Positions 1 through 4,655 of a stretch of 6,889 bases of DNA are shown here, piece after piece. The notes beneath the pieces are model-generated. The model searched no databases. It had not been told where the DNA came from and saw nothing but the letters and a program-made list of their open reading frames with translations. The stretch's first letter is position 1. Every line of letters begins with the position of its first letter. Source of the DNA: Nitrososphaerales archaeon TH526 (lineage in GTDB: Archaea > Thermoproteota > Nitrososphaeria > Nitrososphaerales > Nitrososphaeraceae); the NCBI GenBank assembly GCA_014523665.1, contig JAATVR010000630.1, positions 1 to 6,889 on the forward strand, read 5' to 3'. The position numbers and the translations under genes were made by a program.

Positions 1-257
1 CAGTCCGTAGAAGGAAAGCAGGTTGAATCATCGTTATTTCCAAATCCTTCAGGACATTCCTGGTTAGCACCTGGTATACATTTTAGCTGATATACATCAA
101 AGTGGCAACTTTCATCTGGATCAAAATCTTCGTTTATAGCTGGTCTATCAGATTTGTATGCTTTGAAATTGTCTCCTGTAAAGTCAGAATCAGAACTAGC
201 TAGAACATTTCCTACTGGTAAAAGCAATACTGCTGCTATTATGATTGATATATACAT
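1..257 (-). CDS. Secreted Cys-rich small protein, cut by left edge
   Basis: The 5' part (85 residues) of a minus-strand gene that runs off the left edge. It begins with a hydrophobic signal peptide of about 20 residues (MYISIIIAAVLLLP) ending in VLA, with a likely cleavage before SSDSD. The mature part is acidic and carries four cysteines, at residues 51, 60, 68 and 80, in the context ESCHFDVYQLKC then CPEGFG. The pattern suggests a small disulfide-stabilised extracellular protein; from memory, similar ones are common in Nitrososphaera relatives. The signal peptide is unusual in lacking an Arg or Lys before the hydrophobic core. The ATG is chosen because the frame upstream meets a stop within nine codons without another start codon, and because a TATA box sits about 25 bp upstream, as expected for a leaderless archaeal mRNA. 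Function unknown. Confidence 0.8.
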   Translation of the reverse strand, partial: MYISIIIAAVLLLPVGNVLASSDSDFTGDNFKAYKSDRPAINEDFDPDESCHFDVYQLKCIPGANQECPEGFGNNDDSTCFPSTD

Positions 258-369
258 AATGTATAGTATTGTATATGTTATATATTATGTAAGCTAACGC
301 TACAATGAATATAACAATACCAATGACAACAAAAAGGCTAGTACCGCCTCCTACATTGATTACAGCCAT
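196..369 (-). CDS. Possible 57-residue single-pass membrane protein
   Basis: A minus-strand ATG at 369 opens a 57-codon frame beginning MAVINVGGGTSLF, followed by one strongly hydrophobic segment at about residues 12-32 (VVIGIVIFIVALAYIIY) and a polar tail. It would be a small integral membrane protein of unknown function. A TATA-like ATTAAAAAT lies on the minus strand around 394-402, about 29 bp upstream, overlapping the stop codon of the Cys-rich remnant. The 3' third overlaps the start of the secreted protein gene in a different frame and contains that gene's TATA box. So either the two genes truly overlap, or the tail of this ORF is a run-on after decay of an original stop. The membrane segment is persuasive, the tail is not. 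I do not recognise a family. Confidence 0.4.
   Translation of the reverse strand: MAVINVGGGTSLFVVIGIVIFIVALAYIIYNIYNTIHYVYINHNSSSIAFTSRKCSS
278..286 (-). promoter_or_regulatory. TATA box of secreted protein gene
   Basis: The minus strand reads AATATATAA, centred about 25 bp before the ATG at 257. This places transcription initiation at or next to the start codon, as in leaderless archaeal transcripts. No Shine-Dalgarno sequence precedes the ATG. The box lies inside the overlapping small ORF at 196-369. Confidence 0.55.
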
Positions 370-382
370 ACATAGAAATTAG

Positions 383-390
383 AAAAAAAA
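383..390 (-). terminator. T-run downstream of Cys-rich remnant
   Basis: Eight consecutive T on the minus strand, 8 bp after the stop codon at 398-400, in the context CTC-T8-CTAATTTC. Archaeal RNA polymerase terminates at such T tracts without needing a hairpin. The run probably ended the transcript of the Cys-rich gene at 398-580. Confidence 0.45.
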
Positions 391-397
391 GAGATTT

Positions 398-580
398 TTA
401 ATCAGTTTTGCAATATGCATATTCAGGTTTTATAGTACCATCTTCATCACAGATATCTCCAATGATGTTACAACAGACTGGATCATCAAAGTTAAGACAG
501 TATCTTTCAGGATCTCGTTCTTTAGCACAGGTGACATTTGGTTTTGGATCTCTCATCCCCGCACAGATTCCGCAGCAACA
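398..580 (-). pseudogene. 5'-truncated Cys-rich secreted-type protein
   Basis: An open minus-strand frame between a TGA at 581-583 and a TAA at 398-400. It reads CCCGICAGMRD at its upstream end, then a series of spaced cysteines (CAKERDPERYC, DPVCCN, GDIC, YAYC), 11 Cys in about 60 residues. That density points to an extracellular disulfide-rich domain. An ATG at 554-556 would give a 52-residue protein, but the conserved-looking CCCGIC block lies before it. No signal peptide is present in any frame upstream, so the true 5' end (signal peptide and start) is missing. The break lies close to the start of the DUF72 chimera at 629, which suggests one rearrangement affected both. The plus-strand reading of the same DNA is a shadow. 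Exact function unknown. Confidence 0.55.
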
Positions 581-628
581 TCACAAAGAATATTATCCTA
601 ACTTACTAATTAGTATCTACAAGGGAAT

Positions 629-1165
629 TTGCAATATTACATAGGATGTTCTGGATGGTCCTATTCGTCATGGCAAGGACCATTCTATCCCAAGGGGATT
701 GAAAATTCTAAATGGTTAAAGTATTATTCTAGCATTTTCAATTATGTAGAAATCGACTCTTCTTTCTACCGAATTCCTAATGAATTCATGGTCAAGAACT
801 GGTACAATAGGACTCCCGAGAACTTTCGATTCACTGCAAAATTCCCTAAAGTTATAACACACGATAAGAGACTCATGGATTTCGATGAGGATCAATTGAA
901 TTACTTTTTTGAATCCATCTCTGAGTTAAAGGAAAAATTATTGGCATTGCTAATTCAGTTACCTCCGAGTATTCAGATTGTTGAAGGTCTAGACGCCTTA
1001 CGGGGTATACTTCCGTATCTTGACAAAGGTTTTAGGTATGCAGTAGAGGATAATTATAGAAAAGGATATGCGTCACGGGTATCTGATGCTGTCGAATTGA
1101 TAACTGGAAATAAACCTATATCATTTGCTCAATTCGCAATGGATTACGCTGAAGCATTCAGATAA
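629..1165 (+). CDS. Truncated DUF72 protein fused to SDR/NmrA-like C-terminal tail
   Basis: Residues 1-140 match my knowledge of the DUF72 (YecE-like) TIM-barrel family: an N-terminal YYIGCSGWSYSSWQGPFYP, then NYVEIDSSFYRIP, then LLALLIQLPPS, then GFRYAVE. The normal family length is about 230-250 residues, so the C-terminal 40% of the barrel is missing. From about residue 141 the sequence changes to DNYRKGYASRVSDAVELITG and then KPISFAQFAMDYAEAFR. This is the kind of C-terminus seen in NmrA-like atypical SDR (NAD(P)-binding) proteins, where a Y-A-S…ITG.KPISF.QFA.DYA.AF tail ends the chain. The two pieces are joined in frame near nt 1046-1055. The start is TTG at 629, which gives the canonical N-terminus; no ATG is available. 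A complete barrel is impossible, so the product is probably non-functional. The DUF72 and tail assignments are fairly firm; the fusion mechanism (a deletion between two genes) is inferred. Confidence 0.75.
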   Translation: MQYYIGCSGWSYSSWQGPFYPKGIENSKWLKYYSSIFNYVEIDSSFYRIPNEFMVKNWYNRTPENFRFTAKFPKVITHDKRLMDFDEDQLNYFFESISELKEKLLALLIQLPPSIQIVEGLDALRGILPYLDKGFRYAVEDNYRKGYASRVSDAVELITGNKPISFAQFAMDYAEAFR

Positions 1166-1583
1166 CCAAACTGGCATTGCAAATTATTCGCTAATCGTGG
1201 TAATCTGTCTGTTGCAGTAGCAACTAATTACTCAGGACTTGTAGCTTTACTTTTGCTCCTGTAGCTTGACTACCACTGGGCGGCTATTTCTAGCAGACAG
1301 CGATAAACCATTAATAGACATTATTGTGCCAGATAGCTATATCTAAGGTCTCATATTATTTGCCTTTAGTCATTCTGAGCTTTCATAGGTATTCCTCTTA
1401 GCTGTCGTAGTTATCTCGTTTCTTACTATATACAGCGTTCCATAAGAGAGCAGATCCGAATTCAGACCTCAGACTCCGCATGAAAATTAGGATGAAATGC
1501 TTGCTCCCAATGTTAGAGATAAGTCTCTTAGATTACTATCAAGTTATTGAATTACTAAGAAGTAGTATAATGCTAATAAATAA
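1166..1583. other. Intergenic stretch without recognisable gene
   Basis: About 420 bp with frequent stops in all frames. The longest suggestive pieces are a minus-strand open frame of about 33 codons around 1380-1480 without a start codon, and a minus-strand ATG peptide of 27 codons (MRSLRSEFGSALLW…) in another frame of the same stretch. A short plus-strand open frame at about 1170-1260 reads NLSVAVATNYSG. None has a promoter, family likeness or consistent coding pattern. It probably contains remnants of deleted genes next to the DUF72 chimera. No tRNA-like cloverleaf or T-loop motif was seen. Confidence 0.5.
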
Positions 1584-1637
1584 ATATACAATCATAATTA
1601 TCATCCAATATTAGATATTCCTGATATCTCAATCGAA

Positions 1638-1940
1638 TTGACGAATGGAATGACTCTGATTATTGATGCAAAAAACAGCCGTCATACTCTAAAAGATGCT
1701 AGACCTAACCTAGATCAGATGAGATCGTACATGGAGACCCTAAATGCAAGAAATGGAATATTTATTCATTCTGAATCTGAAGATCCTAATTTATGGAAAG
1801 AGGTCACAAGCAAGACTGGCGGTCAAAGGATTATTTGGACGTCTATTGTTCCTGGTTCTGCAGGGCTTTCGAGTATCCAGAACTTTGAAAAAACTATTGC
1901 ATTGATAACCATGTGCTTAAAGTCTTTACGAGACCTTTGA
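1638..1940 (+). CDS. N-terminally truncated PD-(D/E)XK nuclease-like protein
   Basis: The first available start is TTG at 1638, but the open frame begins at 1584 and upstream codons read LDIPDISIEL. The recognisable core is therefore PD…(T/I)LIIDAKNS followed by LDQMRSYM. That layout fits a PD-(D/E)XK nuclease site: a proline-aspartate on one strand, then D-A-K on the next, then a helix with QxxxY as in RecB/Cas4-type and many restriction-like nucleases. The remainder (NGIFIHSESED…RIIWTSIVPGS) is compatible with the later strands of the fold. The catalytic aspartate of the PD pair at about 1620-1625 lies before any usable start codon, so as a TTG-started 100-residue protein it would lack part of its active site. 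I read it as the C-terminal half of a larger nuclease or restriction-type gene whose N-terminus has been lost. Family membership is inferred from motifs only. Confidence 0.5.
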   Translation: MTNGMTLIIDAKNSRHTLKDARPNLDQMRSYMETLNARNGIFIHSESEDPNLWKEVTSKTGGQRIIWTSIVPGSAGLSSIQNFEKTIALITMCLKSLRDL

Positions 1941-1978
1941 CAATTTGCATCTTTTCCTTGGATTATAGTTAATGGTTA

Positions 1979-1985
1979 TTTTTTT
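1979..1985 (+). terminator. T7 run after nuclease fragment
   Basis: Seven T in a row (GGTTA-T7-AATC context), about 40 bp downstream of the stop at 1938-1940. It is suitable as an archaeal T-tract terminator for the preceding frame. Confidence 0.35.
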
Positions 1986-2090
1986 AATCAAATGAGAGTT
2001 CCTGCTCGCGTCGCAATGCCTCTAGTGCAAAACCTTGCCAAGAAGGTCTTGTTTCCTCAACCTTTCTAAAATTTTATCCAGTATTACGCG

Positions 2091-2109
2091 AATAGTCTTA
2101 ATGACTATT
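2091..2109. repeat. Perfect 7-bp inverted repeat upstream of promoter
   Basis: AATAGTC at 2091-2097 and GACTATT at 2103-2109 are separated by TTAAT. The dyad ends about 32 bp before the TATA-like box at 2141-2148. Its position upstream of the core promoter could suit an activator or repressor dimer, but a chance palindrome in AT-rich DNA is possible. Confidence 0.35.
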
Positions 2110-2140
2110 ACTACATAATCCGCAATATGACTGCAAACTT

Positions 2141-2148
2141 CTTAAATA
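2141..2148 (+). promoter_or_regulatory. TATA box of the 2174 gene
   Basis: CTTAAATA is centred about 29 bp upstream of the ATG at 2174, which predicts a transcript with a leader of only a few bases. No Shine-Dalgarno sequence is present before the ATG. The arrangement supports both the chosen start and expression of this gene from its own promoter. Confidence 0.6.
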
Positions 2149-2173
2149 CAAATTTTGTCAAATCTCCTTTGAT

Positions 2174-2596
2174 ATGGCATTAGGAGAAAAACTCTTTGAA
2201 GAGAGTGGCAACATAACAGGAGTTAAAGTAACAAGGGTTCATCCAATTGAGGGGGTAACAATGGAAGTGAGCTTTACATCTGAAATAAGAGGCATAGGTA
2301 GGTTTCCAAGTGGCAAAAATCTAGGCTCAGGCATGATGACTCAATATCCGCATGGCATACTTGACGCCAGCTGGCAGGGTTTACTAACTACAGCTGAAGA
2401 TGGCGAACAATTCTTTTGGTGGGCGCATGAAAAGGGCAAGATAGTAGAAGACGGAAAGGTCAAAGGGCTAATCATGGTAACGGGATTTACAAATTCACAA
2501 AAGTTATCTTGGATGAATAATTTAATTATGGCACTTGAATTAGGATATGATCCTGCTTCTCAAAAATTCAACGTAGCTGGGTATGAGTGGGAATAA
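2174..2596 (+). CDS. Conserved-looking 140-residue archaeal protein of unknown function
   Basis: A complete ORF with an ATG start, MALGEKLFEESG. No signal peptide, membrane segment or cysteine is seen, so it should be a soluble cytoplasmic protein. The sequence alternates short beta-type segments with glycine turns (VEVSFTSEIRGIGRFPSG, GSGMMTQYPHGILDASWQG, FFWWAHEKGK, GLIMVTGFTNSQKLSWMNN) and ends in YEWE. It reads like a small beta-barrel or lipocalin-like fold with a closing helix (SWMNNLIMALELGYD). Uninterrupted by stops or frameshifts and with a good TATA box, it is the best-preserved gene of the central region. It resembles hypothetical proteins I associate with Nitrososphaeria, but I cannot name a family or reaction. 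Remote kinship to DUF3224/DUF3237-type barrels is only a guess. Confidence 0.8.
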   Translation: MALGEKLFEESGNITGVKVTRVHPIEGVTMEVSFTSEIRGIGRFPSGKNLGSGMMTQYPHGILDASWQGLLTTAEDGEQFFWWAHEKGKIVEDGKVKGLIMVTGFTNSQKLSWMNNLIMALELGYDPASQKFNVAGYEWE

Positions 2597-2769
2597 TATT
2601 AAAGGAATGGACAAGAAGATAATGCGAGCTTATACTTCGACAGAGACGTTTGGAATCAGTTCCTTAATTCTATCTAAAGCTCCGCAAATAGGCAACCTCT
2701 AATAAGAGCAAAGAATATCACAGCACAAATTTCTATGATGGAAACGATATAATAGCTAGCTTCACTACT

Positions 2770-2967
2770 ATACAAATAAGACTATTTTGGTTTTATCTTA
2801 TTAATAGCAGTCATCTTAGCCATTATAGGTTGGGATGGAAAACCTTCTCTGCCGGAGTTATTACTGGATTTGATAAAGCTGTAGATGTTGGCACCCCTAT
2901 CATCAAGGAGTTAACGCAAGAAGCCAGAGATCATGTGAATAATCAAGAACAGCTAATGATTACTTGA
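2770..2967 (+). pseudogene. Small membrane protein with two compensating frameshifts
   Basis: The three pieces make sense only when read in shifted frames. The start region reads (ATA)CAAATAAGACTATTT, giving xQIRLF; the next frame gives GFILLIAVILAIIGW, a clean transmembrane helix; the first frame then resumes with GWKTFSAGVITGFDKAVDVG and ends in QEARDHVNNQEQLMIT. An extra T in the run at 2785-2788 and a missing G near 2831-2835 (GGTTGGGATGG where GGTTGGGGATGG would give GWGW) account for both shifts. The initiation codon is ATA where ATG is expected. From memory, a small thaumarchaeal membrane protein of about 65 residues with GWGWKTFSAGV…GFDKA…GTPI is the likely parent. Because the indels cancel, the frame stays open, but the hydrophobic helix becomes polar (WFYLINSSHLSHYRL). 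A weak TATA-like GATATAAT lies at 2746-2753. Sequencing error at the short homopolymers is the main alternative. Confidence 0.6.
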
Positions 2968-3284
2968 CAGGGCTCTGACAGTTTAGTATGGTAGCCGTAA
3001 CTCCATTGACTCGAAGCTGCTTTTTTAAGCATGATTTTGACCAGATGCAACTTTGTCACGGTATATTTATTCTTATTAAAGCTAGATTTATGAGCATGAT
3101 TTTCGTCAAAAATTGCTTCGCAAATATTGTGTGACAAGCTGACTGCGTGAGCGTAATTTTGAATCGAGTCAGCTCCCCATTTATAGAATGGTAAACCCTT
3201 GAGCAGTTCAAACTGTTGTATGCCGCTGATACATGATTGCTGTTCATACCTATCTAATATCCTGGATAGATTCTGTAGTGTCAT
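2943..3284 (-). CDS. Hypothetical 113-residue protein
   Basis: A minus-strand ORF starting MTLQNLSRILDRYEQQ, then FELLKGLPFYKWG, SLSHNICEAIFDENHAH and YTVTKLHLVKIMLKKAASSQW. It is soluble and slightly basic, with no signal peptide or membrane segment. A TATA-like TTAAATAT at 3322-3329 lies about 41 bp upstream of this ATG and 37 bp upstream of an out-of-frame ATG at 3286-3288, which encodes only 12 codons. The last residues (about the final 9) are antisense to the end of the membrane-protein pseudogene, so the natural C-terminus may have been replaced at a rearrangement point near 2968-3000. I do not recognise a family; the composition and promoter argue for coding, the lack of any motif argues against. 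A 63-residue ORF in another frame of the same DNA is less plausible. Confidence 0.42.
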   Translation of the reverse strand: MTLQNLSRILDRYEQQSCISGIQQFELLKGLPFYKWGADSIQNYAHAVSLSHNICEAIFDENHAHKSSFNKNKYTVTKLHLVKIMLKKAASSQWSYGYHTKLSEPCQVIISCS

Positions 3285-3321
3285 CCATTGTTACTTTCTG
3301 GTCTTGAGGGATTAAACTTCT

Positions 3322-3329
3322 ATATTTAA
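3322..3329 (-). promoter_or_regulatory. TATA-like box upstream of the 3284 ORF
   Basis: The minus strand reads TTAAATAT inside ATTATTAAATATAG. Its centre is about 37 bp from the ATG at 3288 and 41 bp from the ATG at 3284, implying a leader of roughly 10-15 bases if used. Confidence 0.35.
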
Positions 3330-3512
3330 TAATATCATGATTTGAATCAGACAAGAGTTTACAATTTGATGAACTTATGTAACAATGCTTATAATCTCAT
3401 TCCATTATTTCAAATTCTTGGCTAGACTAGTCTAAGTATAGCAAGAAATGACCGAGCTTCTTACAATCTCACCGAAACAGCTAAAGCTGACCCTTTAGTA
3501 TTTATTTTTCTA

Positions 3513-4134
3513 ATGGATTTAATAAACGACCGAATAATCAAAAGAAAACCTGATAAGGTAACTGGGAAGTATAAAGGTTCATTTCTTTTTGAAAGTATTA
3601 CTGGTAATGCTTATATTACACAGAACAGTCCTCAGTTTGTTTCAGGACATCTGAGACTCCGTGGTAAGAATAATGGAAAGTACCCCTATGGATACAAAGA
3701 AGCGATTATTTGGGAACTGTCATCAGTCAGGAGAGGAAATTGAAGTATGTTCTGGAGAAGTTGTAGCAATCTCTAAACTGGTAACAGTCGACATAAATCC
3801 AGAAAGAAATCCGACCCATATTCTTGATGGACAATATCTTCCCCAAGAATGGAAGAATCGGTTTGACAGATGGAACTGCGATCCTCCGTATTCTGAACAT
3901 GCTGCAATAGAGATGTATGGAACGAGTATGCCTTCAATGACCAAGCTGCTCACTGAAGGAGCAAGAGTTACCAAGCCTGGAGGATTACTCTTTTTACTCT
4001 TAGGAAATAAGAATATGCAATGGTGTCCTAAATCACTCATTAGAATTGGATGGTTCAGTATAACAATCGTACCTAATCAGGAAATAAGGGCACTTCATTG
4101 TTACATCAAATTAATGGCAGCTAAAAGGAGTTAG
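3513..4134 (+). pseudogene. DNA methyltransferase (DPPY type), frameshifted
   Basis: The 5' half is read from ATG 3513 (MDLINDRIIKRKPDK…, then GNAYIT, LRLRGKNNGKYPYGYKEAIIWEL) and stops at 3741-3743. The 3' half continues in the +1 frame: HQSGEEIEVCSGEV, VTVDINPE, ILDGQYLP, then NCDPPYSEHAA at 3880-3891, and EGARVTKPGGLLFLLLGNKN before the stop at 4132-4134. Order of motifs: a CSG motif I-like loop, the VDIN acidic residue that binds the methyl donor, an aspartate of the motif III type, then catalytic DPPY, as in SAM-dependent amino-methyltransferases (N6-adenine or N4-cytosine) with motif I before motif IV. The shift lies at about 3712-3725, where TGG GAA C|TGT CAT joins WE to CHQSGEE; a 1-base insertion or 2-base deletion explains it. 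The frame is also open upstream to 3426 without a start. The protein would be about 205 residues if intact. Solitary mobile-element methyltransferases of this size are common. Programmed frameshifting is an unlikely alternative. Confidence 0.65.
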
Positions 4135-4655
4135 CTGCTGAAAAAGCTGAAAAGCTAATTTACTGCTGATTGATTATAGATATGGTCATGAGTAAGCGTA
4201 AGAGGAGAGCTGCCGTAGCCTATGTAGCAGCTAGATAAGGAAGCACCCTCACACAATGACTTATTCGATAGTTTAGGCTGTTATTGCAGTTCTGGCATTA
4301 GCTGAGTACCATTAGTATGAAGAGGTGTGTGTCAGAAGTCCCACATACACATGCCTAAAGATTCTTTCTACTACGACAAAGAAGCGTCATCTACTAAGAA
4401 GGTGGGGGCATGTTGATGATGAAGATGACCTGCCTATTAGCATATGAGCGCGGACATGCCAGATTACCTTCCGATTCTCCTGGGAGACGCTATCTTCGAC
4501 TACTACTTTTGCATGTAGGATTTTTATCTTTAGCTACGATTGTCTATTCTAAAAGCAGATTTATATGCAGATAAATTAGGGGTCTAAATTCAACCAAGAA
4601 TGATAAAATGTTGAAGATACAATTCATAATGTACACTGTAAAAATAGTAATTACT
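4135..4655. other. Non-coding or decayed stretch, no intact gene
   Basis: No intact gene in 520 bp between the methyltransferase pseudogene and the end of the HTH coiled-coil gene. Two short plus-strand pieces in one frame have coding-like composition: 4351-4416 (MPKDSFYYDKEASSTKK…) and 4444-4518 (MSADMPDYLPILLGDAIFDYYF). They are separated by several stops but bridged in another frame by HVDDEDDLPISI. This could be a remnant of one small acidic protein carrying two indels, but the family is unrecognised. A GC-poor tail at 4520-4655 overlaps only antisense shadows of the neighbouring gene. A five-T run on the minus strand at 4640-4644 could serve as a weak terminator for the gene ending at 4656. 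Confidence 0.35.

Noticed and set aside
408..644. Plus-strand 78-codon ORF
   Set aside because: Antisense to the Cys-rich remnant; its translation is serine/glutamine-rich noise, while the minus strand gives spaced cysteines.
1515..1528. AGAGA-TAAG-TCTCT hairpin
   Set aside because: Only five base pairs, no T-run, not linked to a gene end.
1166..1583. tRNA or att-site remnant in the gene-free stretch
   Set aside because: No acceptor stem pair, anticodon arm or TTC-type T-loop could be assembled on either strand.
3056..3247. 63-codon minus-strand ORF
   Set aside because: Contained in the 113-codon ORF in another frame, shorter and without a promoter of its own.
3723..4040. Minus-strand 105-codon ORF
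   Set aside because: Antisense to the DPPY methyltransferase half, which has clear catalytic motifs.
4188..4238. Basic 16-residue peptide MSKRKRRAAVAYVAAR
   Set aside because: Too short, no promoter at a suitable distance, no context; could arise by chance.
4324..4356. Imperfect inverted repeat GTGTGTGT / ACATACAC
   Set aside because: A GT/AC-simple sequence with a mismatch and no gene relation; not convincing as an IS end or operator.
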